NCBI GenBank assembly: GCA_015231775.1
Contig: JADGAY010000008.1
Coordinates: 1-42,356 of the forward strand
Direction: 5' to 3'
Length of the DNA: 42,356 bases
From: Magnetococcales bacterium
GTDB taxonomy: Bacteria; Pseudomonadota; Magnetococcia; Magnetococcales; Magnetaquicoccaceae
Part shown: one piece after another, positions 33,889 through 42,356 of the stretch
How positions within the stretch are numbered: position 1 is the stretch's first letter
How the letters are laid out: each line of letters begins with the position of its first letter
Notes under the pieces: generated by a model
The model's input: the letters and a program-made list of their open reading frames with translations, nothing else
Told to the model about the DNA's origin: nothing
Database searches by the model: none
Made by a program: the position numbers and the translations under genes

Positions 33889-36150
33889 ATGAATACACAC
33901 ATCATGACCGAAAAAATGCAAACCTCCTTGCTCCCGCTTATCCAAAACCCACTCACCCGCTTCAAGGGGTGGCAGATTCCGGGTGATGTCTGGGGAGGGA
34001 TCACGGCGATGATGGTCGCCCTGCCCTCGGCGGTGGCGTTCGGTGTCACCATCTTCGGGGTGATCGGACCGGACTTCATCCCCTTCGGCGCCCTGGCCGG
34101 CATCATCGGCACCTTTGCCCTGGGGATCGTCGCCTCGACCCTGGGGGGCACGGACCGGCTCATCAGCGCCCCCTGCGCCCCAGCCGCCGCCCTGTTGTCG
34201 GCATTCGCCCTGGGACTGGTACAACAGGAGACCGCTCCGCTCACCATCGTGCTCATGGTGACCGTGATGTCGATCCTCACCGGCGCCTTCCAGGTGATGA
34301 TCGGCATGCTCAAGGTGGGCAATCTGATCAAATACATCCCCTACACCGTGGTGAGCGGTTACCTGACCGGCGTGGGCATGACCATCATCGGCAGCCAGAT
34401 CCCGAAGTTCTTCGGCGTGACCAGTGGCCTGCCCTGGTGGCAGACCATCCTCACCCCGGCCAACTGGGATCATCGCGCCCTGGCGGTCGGAGCCACCACC
34501 GCCCTGGTGATGGCCTTTGGCCCGAAATTGACCAAGGCGGTACCCGGCACCATCCTGGGTATTTTCGCGGGTTTACTGGTCTATTTCGGTGCCGCGATCT
34601 TTGATTCAAGCCTGTTGATCCTGGAGAACAACAAACTGGTGATCGGCTCCCTGGGTTCGGTGGGTGGGGGGTTTCTGGACTCGATCATGAACCGCTGGCG
34701 CGAAATCGGTGACATGCGCCTGAGCCAACTGGCCAGCCTGTTCGGCAGCGCCCTGACCCTGGCGGCCCTGCTCTCCATCGACACCCTCAAGACCTGCGTG
34801 GTGCTCGATCAGATGACCCGCAGCCGCCATGACTCCAACCGGGAGTTGGTCGCCCAGGGGGTGGCCAACATGTTCTCCTCGGCAGTGGGCGGCGTGGCCG
34901 GGGCCGGCCAGATGGGCTCCACCCTGGTCAACCTGGTGAGCGGCGCGCGCACCCGCATCTCCGGCATCGTCGAGGGGATCTCCGCCCTGGTCGCCGCCCT
35001 GCTGCTCAACTCCTTCATCTCCTGGATTCCGGTGGCATCCCTGGCCGGCATCCTGATCGTGGTCGGCGTGCGCATGATCGACAAGGAGCCCCTGCGGTTT
35101 CTCAAATCCAAGGATACGATCTTTGATTTCGCGGTGGTGGCCGCCGTGGTGATCGTGGCGTTGACCGTCAGTCTGATCGCCGCCTCCGCGGTCGGGGTGC
35201 TGTTGTCGATTCTGCTGTTCGTGCGCGAACAGGTGGGCGGGGCAGTGGTGCGCAATCGCTACTCGATCCATGAATTCCCCTCGCGTCGCGTCCGCTCCGA
35301 GGAGGAGACCCTGGTGCTCGACCAGACCGGCGAACGGGCGGTGGTCTATGAACTCCAGGGCAGCCTCTTCTTCGGCACCACCTATCTGTTCTACTCCACC
35401 CTGGAACCGGATCTGAAGAAGGCCGACTACCTGATCCTGGACTTCCGGCGCGTCACCTCCATGGATGTCACCGCCGCCCATACCCTGCACGTCATCCAGG
35501 AGAGCCTGCACGAACGCGGGGCCACCCTGATCTTCAGCGATGTCCGTTCCGCCCTGCCCAATGGCAAGAACCTGCGCGAGTTCCTCGACCAGACCGGCAT
35601 CACCACCGACGCCAACGCCTTGATCTTCTCCGGCGTCGAGTCGGCCATCGAATGGGTCGAAAACGCCATTCTGGCCACGGACGGCCACAGCGGAAACGGC
35701 GATCATCCGCCCTTGTCCCTCGGCGAGATCGATCTGTTCAAAAGTCACGCCGACGACACCCTCGACGACCTGCGCGGCTGCATCACCGAACGGACGGTCA
35801 AGGCCGGGGATCTGATCTACAAGTTCGGACAGGCGGGGAACGAGATCTACTTCGTGCGCAAGGGGTGCGTGAACGTGCAATCCTATCTGAGCGACAACCG
35901 GCTGCATCACCTCTCCACCATCGGACGGGGGGATTTCTTTGGCGGGTTGTCGTTTCTGGATGGCAAACCGCGGGGCAACGAGGCGCTGGTGGTCGAGGAG
36001 GTGGAACTTTACGTGTTGTCGCGAGAGAATTTCATGATGCTGGCCGAGCGGCACAAGCGGTTGGCGATCAACATTCTCACCGCCCTCACCCGCACCCTGA
36101 CCGTGCGTCTGCGCAACGCGGACAACAAATTGCGCATGCTCTACGACTGA
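33889..36150 (+). CDS. SulP anion transporter with STAS and cNMP-binding domains
   Basis: The 753-residue membrane protein has a SulP transport core (about 20-450) with many helices; family-like stretches include WGGITAMMVALPSAVAFGV, GGTDRLISAPCAPAAALL and VAGAGQMGSTLVNLVSGARTR. A STAS domain follows (about 455-575; LILDFRRVTSMDVTAAHTL), and then a cyclic-nucleotide-binding domain (about 605-745; VKAGDLIYKFGQAGNEIYFV and RGDFFGGLSFLDGKPRGNE). SulP proteins carry sulfate, bicarbonate or similar anions; the substrate here is unknown. The cNMP domain suggests gating by cAMP or cGMP. The ribosome-binding site is not obvious; an ATG at 33904 is possible. Confidence 0.85.
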   Translation: MNTHIMTEKMQTSLLPLIQNPLTRFKGWQIPGDVWGGITAMMVALPSAVAFGVTIFGVIGPDFIPFGALAGIIGTFALGIVASTLGGTDRLISAPCAPAAALLSAFALGLVQQETAPLTIVLMVTVMSILTGAFQVMIGMLKVGNLIKYIPYTVVSGYLTGVGMTIIGSQIPKFFGVTSGLPWWQTILTPANWDHRALAVGATTALVMAFGPKLTKAVPGTILGIFAGLLVYFGAAIFDSSLLILENNKLVIGSLGSVGGGFLDSIMNRWREIGDMRLSQLASLFGSALTLAALLSIDTLKTCVVLDQMTRSRHDSNRELVAQGVANMFSSAVGGVAGAGQMGSTLVNLVSGARTRISGIVEGISALVAALLLNSFISWIPVASLAGILIVVGVRMIDKEPLRFLKSKDTIFDFAVVAAVVIVALTVSLIAASAVGVLLSILLFVREQVGGAVVRNRYSIHEFPSRRVRSEEETLVLDQTGERAVVYELQGSLFFGTTYLFYSTLEPDLKKADYLILDFRRVTSMDVTAAHTLHVIQESLHERGATLIFSDVRSALPNGKNLREFLDQTGITTDANALIFSGVESAIEWVENAILATDGHSGNGDHPPLSLGEIDLFKSHADDTLDDLRGCITERTVKAGDLIYKFGQAGNEIYFVRKGCVNVQSYLSDNRLHHLSTIGRGDFFGGLSFLDGKPRGNEALVVEEVELYVLSRENFMMLAERHKRLAINILTALTRTLTVRLRNADNKLRMLYD

Positions 36151-36173
36151 TCTTTCCTCCCGAGGGTCATCCG

Positions 36174-36210
36174 ACCCGCTCCGGCGACAAAAAAAGCCGC
36201 TGGAGCGGGT
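36174..36210 (+). terminator. Hairpin after SulP gene
   Basis: ACCCGCTCC (36174-36182) pairs with GGAGCGGGT (36202-36210), with further GGC/GCC pairing inside around an A-rich loop. It starts 23 nt after the SulP stop. Likely terminator, without a T-run. Confidence 0.6.
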
Positions 36211-36358
36211 ATGGGGATGAAATATGGGAGCAAATCGTCTGCGACAACCAAGGCCTGGATCCACGGATTTGCGCCTGCATGATTATTTTAATCATTATCA
36301 TCAACCTTTAATTTCAAACAATTCCAAAACAATCATCATCGAACAAGGAGACATCACC

Positions 36359-37054
36359 ATGGGCGGATCCAGCACCACCTTTTCCAAACTCACCAACCGC
36401 GTCTTTCCCCGCATGCCGAACTTCTACGGCCTGATTCTGGAGCAGTGCGAACTGGCCAACCAGACCGCGGCCCTGCTCGAGGATTATGTGCAAACCGGCA
36501 ACAGATCCCGTGCCGACATGATCCTGAAACTCGAACAGGATGCCGACACCCTGCGCCGTCGCAACCTGGATGTCTTGAAGAACGCCTTTGCCACCCCGAT
36601 GGATCGCGAAGACATCTACCGCGCCTACATGACCGTGGATTGCGTGATCAGCCATGCCCACAACATCGTCTCCGAGATGGATACCCTGGGCATCCAGACC
36701 GATCCCTTCATCACCGAAATGATCGCCACCCTGCGCAACGCGGTGGAGACCCTGAGTTCCGGCTACAAGAAGCTCGCCTCCTCCCCGGCGGACTCCGACA
36801 CGGATGCCCAGTTGGTGGGACTGGCCAAGAAGAAGATCGAAAAGAGCTTCCGCGCCGCCCTCGCCAAGCTCTTCGAGGGTGACGAGTATGTGCGGAAGAT
36901 GAAAGAGAAGCAGGAAGGGGCCGAGGCCCAGGCCATGATGTACGTGATGGACATCTTCAAGCGGCGCGAGGTCTATCGCCAGATCTTCGATGCCGCCATC
37001 GACATGGGGGATGCGGGCGAGGTGCTGCATGACATCGTGATCCAGGTCGCCTGA
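36359..37054 (+). CDS. DUF47 PhoU-like phosphate-transport regulator
   Basis: The 231-residue, wholly helical cytoplasmic protein fits the DUF47/PhoU-like family, e.g. LEQDADTLRRRNLDVLKNAFATPMDREDIYRAY and the C-terminal RREVYRQIFDAAIDMGDAGEVLHDIV. AAGGAG eight bases before the ATG fixes the start. Such proteins pair with PiT transporters and tune their activity. The PiT gene follows after about 108 bp, with a perfect 12-bp hairpin between them. Confidence 0.88.
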   Translation: MGGSSTTFSKLTNRVFPRMPNFYGLILEQCELANQTAALLEDYVQTGNRSRADMILKLEQDADTLRRRNLDVLKNAFATPMDREDIYRAYMTVDCVISHAHNIVSEMDTLGIQTDPFITEMIATLRNAVETLSSGYKKLASSPADSDTDAQLVGLAKKKIEKSFRAALAKLFEGDEYVRKMKEKQEGAEAQAMMYVMDIFKRREVYRQIFDAAIDMGDAGEVLHDIVIQVA

Positions 37055-37063
37055 TCCCCTGGC

Positions 37064-37090
37064 GTGACATGGCGCGCCGCGCCATGTCAC
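37064..37090 (+). terminator. Perfect 12-bp hairpin between DUF47 and PiT genes
   Basis: GTGACATGGCGC and its reverse complement are separated by GCC. It lies 9 nt after the DUF47 stop and 71 nt before the PiT start. Because the two genes likely share a transcript, it may be an attenuator, an mRNA-stability element or a partial terminator that sets their ratio. Confidence 0.6.
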
Positions 37091-37161
37091 CGAAGGCCCG
37101 GCTCTCCACCTCATTGCTTAAGAATCGAAGCGCATCCAACCAGGGAGCAACTCGGAGTCAC

Positions 37162-38205
37162 ATGGACACCAGTCTCATTCACACCCTGATGTGGACAACC
37201 ATCGTCGTTGTCCTGATTTTCGACTACACCAACGGCTTTCACGATGCCTCCAACATCGTCGGCAGCATCATCGCCTCCCGCGCCATGACCCCGATCCAGT
37301 CGGTGATCGTGGTGGCCTTCTTTGAAATGCTCGGCCCGTTTCTGGCCGGGACCGCCGTGGCCAACACCATCGGCAAATTCATCACCCTCAGCGATCTGCC
37401 CCCCAACATCTCGATTGTCGTGCTGCTCTGGGGACTGTTCGGCGCGATCTTCTGGAACCTCTTGACCTGGTGGGTGGGGTTGCCCTCCTCCTCCTCCCAC
37501 GCCCTGGTGGGGGGTCTGGCCGGCGCGGTGATCGTGGCCGCGGGTAGCGATCATGTGCTCTGGGGCTTCCAGGAACTGGCCACCAAAGGCCAATTCACCG
37601 GCGTCACCAAGGTGATCCTGTCGTTGATCCTCTCCCCGGTCCTCGGATTCGTCGTCGGATATATCTTCAACAACATCATTGGCTTCCTGCTCACCCCGTT
37701 CAGCCCCAAGGCCAACAACTGGTTGAAGCGGCTCCAGTACGTCAGCGCCGCCAGCCTGGCCTTCTCCCACGGCTCCAACGACGCCCAGAAGAGCATGGGC
37801 ATCATCACCCTCGTCCTGGTGCTCGGCGGCTCCCTGCCCAAGTTCGAGGTGCCCAACTGGGTGATCCTCGCCTGCGCCCTCTGCATCACCATGGGCATCA
37901 TGTCCGGCGGCTGGCGCATCGTGCGCACCATCGGCTTCGGCATCTACAAAGTGCGTCCGCAACACGCCTTCGCCGCGCAACTCACCGCCGGCTCGCTGAT
38001 CTTCGGCGCGGCGCTGTGGGGGGCGCCGGTCTCCACCACCCACATCGCCAGCTCCGCGATCATGGGCGTGGGCACCTCGGAGAAACCCAAGGCGGTCCGC
38101 TGGGCCAAGGCCTCCGAGATCGTCAGCACCTGGGTGATCACCATTCCGGGCTCCGGCGCGGTGTCGGCACTCACCTACTGGATCTTCGCCACCATCGCCT
38201 ATTGA
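37162..38205 (+). CDS. PiT-family inorganic phosphate transporter
   Basis: The 347-residue inner-membrane protein has about ten helices and the two PiT signature repeats: FDYTNGFHDASNIVGSIIASRAMTP near the N-terminus and SLAFSHGSNDAQKSMGII plus GAPVSTTHIASSAIMG in the second half. It imports phosphate with H+ or a divalent cation complex. GGAG upstream supports the ATG at 37162; the frame upstream is not conserved. It follows the DUF47 gene, its probable regulator. Confidence 0.92.
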   Translation: MDTSLIHTLMWTTIVVVLIFDYTNGFHDASNIVGSIIASRAMTPIQSVIVVAFFEMLGPFLAGTAVANTIGKFITLSDLPPNISIVVLLWGLFGAIFWNLLTWWVGLPSSSSHALVGGLAGAVIVAAGSDHVLWGFQELATKGQFTGVTKVILSLILSPVLGFVVGYIFNNIIGFLLTPFSPKANNWLKRLQYVSAASLAFSHGSNDAQKSMGIITLVLVLGGSLPKFEVPNWVILACALCITMGIMSGGWRIVRTIGFGIYKVRPQHAFAAQLTAGSLIFGAALWGAPVSTTHIASSAIMGVGTSEKPKAVRWAKASEIVSTWVITIPGSGAVSALTYWIFATIAY

Positions 38206-38227
38206 AACCTGCCAGAACTGGAAACAC

Positions 38228-38260
38228 ATGGGCAGGGGAGTTGTCGCTCCCCTGGCCCAT
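38228..38260 (+). terminator. Hairpin after PiT gene
   Basis: ATGGGC-AGGGGAG pairs with CTCCCCT-GGCCCAT with one bulged base around a 6-nt loop. It begins 22 nt after the PiT stop and is a likely terminator. Confidence 0.6.
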
Positions 38261-38456
38261 CTCCAGCTCCCAACCGTGGATGATATTGACATTCAATAAT
38301 AATCCCCCTATCCTGTCTGCTTGGATGGGATGAACAGCGCCCCGCCAACGCCGACTCACACCCCTTTGCCGCGTCCGTGCCACCCCTGGTCCGATTTGCT
38401 CTCCATAAAAAAGACAAGGATACCATCCGGTCCACGCGCTGCGTGACAGGACCACC

Positions 38457-40544
38457 ATGAATCTGTTCCGATTGATCACCCATCACCGAATCGTCATCGG
38501 CATCGCCCTCTTCGGCACCGCACTCTCCCTGCTGGCCTTCGACGCCCTGCGGGCGCAACTCGACCATCACTCGCGACTGGAGTTCCAGTGGCTCTCCCGT
38601 GACCGGGCACAAGCGGTGCAACGCGGTCTGGAGGAGGCAATCCAGGCCGTGGAGCTTCTGGGCGAGCTGATTCGGGTCCACGAACATGGACCCGATGAAT
38701 TCGCACAACTGGTCAAACCCTTTTCCGACCAACACCGATCATTGCACGATCTGGTCTGGATCCTCCCCAAGGTGGTCCAGAGCCCCCAACCCCGCGACCA
38801 CCGCGGCACCTCCCCCTTTCCGCCAGGACACGATTTCCACGCCGACGCGCGGATTCACACGCTCACCACCCGAGCGATGACACACAACGGCACGGTGGCC
38901 ACCACCATCGATCACGCCTTTCCAGACCACGACAACGCGGTGGGAGGCGCCCTGCTGGTGGTGACCCCCTTGAGTCCGGGTGAACGGAGCGAATCCGACC
39001 GACCGACCGAGACGGCGCACTTTCTGCTTGCCGTCTTCGATCTGGAGGTGATCGTCCAACATGCGATCCGTCTGCTGGAACCGCGCGGGGTACAGATCCT
39101 GATTCTGGAGTCCGACGAGCAGGGGAAGAAACGGTTCATCGAATCCTATTTCAGTCGCCTGGATGCCACGCCCCATGATCCGGTGGACGATACCAACTGG
39201 CATGCCTGGCTGACCCGACAGCCGCATCTGGTCAAACAGGAGATCACCGTCGCGGACCGGCGCTGGACCATCATCACCACCCCGGCCAGCCGGCTTTTGA
39301 GCGGCGAGGAGTTTCCGCGGACGCCGTGGATGATTCTGGCCGGCGGTCTGATCATCACCTTGATCTTGACCCTGTTCTTTCTCCATGTCGAAAGCAATCT
39401 CGAAGAGAAGAACCGCCTCAACCAGGAGTTGAAACAGTCGATCCAGAAGCTCAAGATCCTGTTCAACCAGTATCCGGATACCCTCATGAGCGTGGACCAG
39501 AAGGGCACTGTTCTGCTCTCCAACCAACCCGAGCTGAGACGGATGGAGGAGTTGTTCACCCCGGAACAGGCCGAACTGCGTGAATGGCATGTGCAAGCCC
39601 TGCACAAGGTGCACGCCACCGGCGAAATGGACCATTTCCAGTATCCCGACTCCGACACCCAATGGCGGGAGGTCCGTTTCGTGCCGATCCGGGTGGATGG
39701 GGTGATCGCGGAGGTGATGATTCTAAGCGCGGACATCAGCGAAAAACATGCCCAACAGGAACAGGCGCTGCGCTATGCCCGTCTGGCCTCGCTGGGGATT
39801 CTCGCCGCCGGCATGGCCCACGAGATCAACAATCCCAACAACACCATCCAGTTCAACATCGCCACCCTGATACGCGGCTGGCCGGACATGACGGCGGTGT
39901 TGCGCCAATATCGCCTCGAACACGGGGAGTTCGCCGTGGGCGGGGTGCCGGTGGAACAGGCCCTGGAGATGCTGCCGCGACTCCTGGAGAGCATCCTGGC
40001 CAATGCCAAACGGATCACCGGGATCGTCCAGAACTTGAAACACATGGCCAGACCCGATCCCGAAGGACGCCTGTTCCGGGTGGAATTCCACAAGGTGATC
40101 CGCAATGTGGTGTCGATCATGCAGCACCCCATACGCAAGCATACCGACCATTTCAGCGTCGAACTTCCGGATGATCTACCTGATCTTCAAGGAAATCCCC
40201 TGCAGTTGGAACAGGTGTTCATCAATCTGGTGCTCAACGCCCTGGAGTCCCTGCCCAACCGCGCGGCGCGGGTCTCTCTTGACGGCCAGGTGTCCGAGGA
40301 CCGACAATGGATCATCATCCGGGTGACGGATGAGGGATGTGGCATGTCGGAGGAGGCACTATCCAACATGTTCACCCCGTTTTTCACCACCAAGGGGGAA
40401 CAGGGGGGGCTCGGCATGGGGCTGTCGATCGTCTGGGACATCGTGCATCGTCACAAGGGTACCATCGAGACCACCTCCAGACCAAACCAGGGAACCACCA
40501 TTCAAGTCACGCTGCCGGTCAACCATCCACGGCTGGAAACATGA
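38457..40544 (+). CDS. CHASE-type sensor histidine kinase (NtrB-like)
   Basis: The 695-residue kinase has TM1 (about 12-28), a periplasmic CHASE-like domain (about 35-285), TM2 (about 293-315) and a short coiled coil. A PAS domain follows (about 340-440), then HisKA with H455 (GILAAGMAHEINNPNN) and HATPase_c (N box QVFINLVLNALESLP; DEGCGM; GGLGMGLSI). The NNPNN form is typical of NtrB/AtoS-type kinases. AGGACC precedes the ATG. That site can pair with GGTCC in an upstream stem (38429-38453), which may hide it. It overlaps its regulator by ATGA. Confidence 0.92.
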   Translation: MNLFRLITHHRIVIGIALFGTALSLLAFDALRAQLDHHSRLEFQWLSRDRAQAVQRGLEEAIQAVELLGELIRVHEHGPDEFAQLVKPFSDQHRSLHDLVWILPKVVQSPQPRDHRGTSPFPPGHDFHADARIHTLTTRAMTHNGTVATTIDHAFPDHDNAVGGALLVVTPLSPGERSESDRPTETAHFLLAVFDLEVIVQHAIRLLEPRGVQILILESDEQGKKRFIESYFSRLDATPHDPVDDTNWHAWLTRQPHLVKQEITVADRRWTIITTPASRLLSGEEFPRTPWMILAGGLIITLILTLFFLHVESNLEEKNRLNQELKQSIQKLKILFNQYPDTLMSVDQKGTVLLSNQPELRRMEELFTPEQAELREWHVQALHKVHATGEMDHFQYPDSDTQWREVRFVPIRVDGVIAEVMILSADISEKHAQQEQALRYARLASLGILAAGMAHEINNPNNTIQFNIATLIRGWPDMTAVLRQYRLEHGEFAVGGVPVEQALEMLPRLLESILANAKRITGIVQNLKHMARPDPEGRLFRVEFHKVIRNVVSIMQHPIRKHTDHFSVELPDDLPDLQGNPLQLEQVFINLVLNALESLPNRAARVSLDGQVSEDRQWIIIRVTDEGCGMSEEALSNMFTPFFTTKGEQGGLGMGLSIVWDIVHRHKGTIETTSRPNQGTTIQVTLPVNHPRLET

Positions 40545-41980
40545 CCAATCCGCTCCAGACGCCCGCGTCGCAACCACCGCTGGTGCTGTTCGTGGACGAC
40601 GAGGCCGACGAACTGCTCGCGACGCGCTATCTGCTCGAGGCCCACGGCATCGCGCCGGTGGCCACCCTCGAAGACCCGAGGGAGGCCCAGGCGTTCGTCG
40701 CCGCCACCCCTCCGGCCATGATCATCCTGGATCTGATCATGCCCCATCTGCCAGGTCAGCAACTGCTCACCCGCCTGGTGCGCGACCACCCGTCCGTGCC
40801 GGTGGTGGTGATGACCGCCTCCCAGGATGTGGAAACCGCCATCGCCTGCATGAAGGAAGGGGCCTTCGACTATCTGGTCAAACCGGTCGAGGAGAGCCGT
40901 CTGGTCTCATCGGTGCGCCATGCCCTGGAGGTGTGCGCCCTGCGGCGTCACATCGGCGTGCTGCGTCACACCCTGCTCAACCAAAAACTCAAACATCCCG
41001 AGGCCTTCGCCAGCATACTCACCCGGCATGGCAAGATGATCTCGGTGTTCCAGTACATCGAGGCGATCGCCGAATCCCCGGAACCGGCCCTGATCACCGG
41101 TGAGACCGGCGTGGGCAAGGAGATGATCGCCGAGGCCATCCATCGCCTGAGCCGACGCCCCGGACGTCTGGTGACCGTGAACGTGGCGGGACTGGACGAC
41201 ACCCTCTTCTCCGACACCCTGTTCGGCCACATGAAGGGGGCCTTTTCGGGGGCGGAGAAGGATCGCGAGGGGTTGATTACCCAGGCTGCGGAGGGGACGC
41301 TGTTTCTCGACGAGATCGGCGATCTGACCCCGGCCTCCCAGGTGAAGCTGCTGCGGTTGTTGCAGGATGGCACCTACTATCCCCTCGGCTCCGACATCCC
41401 CAAACTGAGCCGGGCACGCATCGTGGCCGCCACGAACCGCAACCTGCAACAACTGATGACCAAGGGGAGCTTCCGGCAGGATCTCTTCTTCCGGCTTTCG
41501 AGCCACCCCCTCGAAATCCCGCCGTTGCGCAAACGGGCCGATGATCTGCCTTTGTTGATCGATTTCTTTTTGCAAGAGGCCAGCGCGGCCATGGACAAAC
41601 CGGGACTGCGGGTGCCCGAGGAGCTGTACACCCTGTTGTCGGTGTATCATTTTCCCGGAAACGTCCGGGAGTTGCGCGCCTTGATCTTCAACGCCGTGGC
41701 CAAACACCGTTTTGGGGCGATTCTCTCCATGGAGAGCTTCAAGGAGGTGATTCAGGCCACGCAGCGCTCGCCGCGTGAGAACCTGGACGACGGCGATGGG
41801 GAGGGCGGGAGCTGTCTGGAGATTCCGGGACGGTTCCCGACATTGAAGGATGCGGAGGATTTTCTGATTCAAGAGGCCATGCGTCGCGGCGGGAACAATC
41901 AAGGCATCGCCGCCACCCTGCTCGGCATCAGCCGCCAAACCCTCAACTACCGCCTCTCCACCCGCCGCCGGGAGTCGTGA
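40541..41980 (+). CDS. NtrC-family sigma-54-dependent response regulator
   Basis: The 479-residue regulator has a receiver (D64 in IILDLIMPHLPG, K114 region DYLVKP), an AAA+ domain and a Fis-type helix-turn-helix at the C-terminus (NNQGIAATLLGISRQTLNYRL). The Walker A is TGETGVGKE (about 186-194) and Walker B GTLFLDEIGDL. The sigma-54-contacting loop, normally GAFTGA, is GAFSGA at 233-238, with Ser236 in place of Thr. It overlaps the kinase gene and responds to it. Targets are not evident; no clear -24/-12 promoter was found in the window. Confidence 0.92.
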   Translation: MTNPLQTPASQPPLVLFVDDEADELLATRYLLEAHGIAPVATLEDPREAQAFVAATPPAMIILDLIMPHLPGQQLLTRLVRDHPSVPVVVMTASQDVETAIACMKEGAFDYLVKPVEESRLVSSVRHALEVCALRRHIGVLRHTLLNQKLKHPEAFASILTRHGKMISVFQYIEAIAESPEPALITGETGVGKEMIAEAIHRLSRRPGRLVTVNVAGLDDTLFSDTLFGHMKGAFSGAEKDREGLITQAAEGTLFLDEIGDLTPASQVKLLRLLQDGTYYPLGSDIPKLSRARIVAATNRNLQQLMTKGSFRQDLFFRLSSHPLEIPPLRKRADDLPLLIDFFLQEASAAMDKPGLRVPEELYTLLSVYHFPGNVRELRALIFNAVAKHRFGAILSMESFKEVIQATQRSPRENLDDGDGEGGSCLEIPGRFPTLKDAEDFLIQEAMRRGGNNQGIAATLLGISRQTLNYRLSTRRRES

Positions 41981-42117
41981 CAAGGACCGCCGCCTGGAGT
42001 CGTGATACGGCGGGCCGCCCTCCTCGCGTCATCCGTGAGTCGGTGAAATGGATATGCCGCGCCCGAATTCCGGCCCCCGGATTCTGCCACCCATCTTAGG
42101 GTAAGTCCGCATTATCC
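41981..42117 (+). other. Short spacer with duplicated gene-end sequence
   Basis: Just past the NtrC-type stop, the sequence CGCCGCC-G/T-GGAGTCGTGA occurs twice about 27 bp apart (around 41965 and 41991), the first spanning the stop codon. The rest is the leader of the deacetylase gene. No terminator hairpin is clear. Confidence 0.5.
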
Positions 42118-42356
42118 ATGATCAAAATCATCACTACCGCCGACGACTATGGCCTGAGTTCCGGCATGAACCAGGCCATGCACGACCTGTTCGAGAAGGG
42201 TGCCTTGTGTCGCGCCTCGGCCATGGCCACGGGCGAGGCGCTCGAAGCGGGGCTGGCGCGCATCGCCCCTGAACACCGCTCCAGACTCGGGGCGCATCTC
42301 TGCCTGATCGAGGAGCCCCCGGTCTCCCCGCCGGAGCGCATCCCCTCCCTGCTCGC
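42118..42356 (+). CDS. ChbG/HpnK (YdjC)-type deacetylase, 3' end cut
   Basis: Only the first 79 codons are in the window. They show the YdjC/ChbG metal-binding start MIKIITTADDYGLSSGMNQAM (D9, D10), FEKGALCRASAMAT and LGAHLCLIEEPP, with a histidine in the expected GxHL position. This family removes acetyl groups from N-acetylated sugars and, as HpnK, is linked to hopanoid side-chain synthesis. The ribosome-binding site (AGGGTAAG) is further than usual from the ATG. Substrate cannot be decided from the fragment. Confidence 0.8.
   Translation, partial: MIKIITTADDYGLSSGMNQAMHDLFEKGALCRASAMATGEALEAGLARIAPEHRSRLGAHLCLIEEPPVSPPERIPSLL

Noticed and set aside
36250-36275. Possible -24/-12 sigma-54 promoter (TGGATCCACGGATTTGC) before the second DUF47 gene
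   Set aside because: Spacing between GG and GC is 12, not 10, and the conserved CAC is absent.

Overview
The window is GC-rich chromosomal DNA from a Gram-negative bacterium. Evidence for this is a lipid A gene (lpxD), a complete mreBCD-mrdA-rodA elongasome cluster, glnD, AmpG-type permease, many two-component and hybrid sensor kinases, and a stray FliG-like flagellar domain protein. A Pseudomonadota host is well supported. A magnetotactic-type lineage (Magnetococcales or a neighbour) is only a guess from the style of the genes. No rRNA, tRNA or CRISPR was seen.

Region by region. 1-429 has no credible gene but holds three long hairpins. 430-3604 carries a five-EF-hand protein (minus strand) divergent from an OmpR/CpxR-type regulator and its sensor kinase. 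3609-6593 carries a MORN-repeat exported protein with a lysine/alanine tail and a Kv-like potassium channel with an RCK module and three RCK-C repeats. 6817-14162 is a signalling block: a c-type-heme-sensing hybrid kinase (plus) meets, tail to tail, a PAS hybrid kinase that follows a CheB-CheR-PAS protein (both minus). 14163-14845 is an AT-rich gene desert with a perfect 9-bp-arm palindrome. 14846-20942 is a mixed region: a PD-(D/E)XK-like protein, an HD hydrolase with a small overlapping upstream gene, a B12-binding radical SAM protein overlapping a tiny helix-turn-helix protein, an AmpG permease, a stand-alone FliG C-terminal-like protein, and a decayed tyrosine recombinase.

21060-28535 is one long minus-strand run: mreB, mreC, mreD, mrdA (PBP2), rodA, a small unknown gene, lpxD and a DUF2064 glycosyltransferase-like gene. 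It couples side-wall peptidoglycan synthesis with lipid A. The mrdA/rodA junction contains a 41-bp tandem duplication that copies the rodA start and makes a 14-codon micro-ORF. glnD is divergent from mreB. 31427-32168 is a Phd/VapC-type toxin-antitoxin pair with a visible promoter and operator.

32537-38205 is an ion-transport block: a DUF47 (PhoU-like) protein with added hydrophobic segments and a possible frameshift, a Sel1-like small protein, a SulP transporter fused to STAS and cyclic-nucleotide-binding domains, a second DUF47 protein, and a PiT phosphate transporter. Strong hairpins separate these units. 38457-41980 is an NtrB/NtrC-like pair (CHASE-type sensor kinase and sigma-54 activator with a GAFSGA variant). 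The window ends inside a ChbG/HpnK (YdjC)-type deacetylase gene.

No feature stands out as a wholly new multi-gene system. The most unusual items are the duplicated rodA start, the solo FliG domain beside a broken integrase, the SulP/DUF47/PiT cluster, and the hairpin cluster at the left end.
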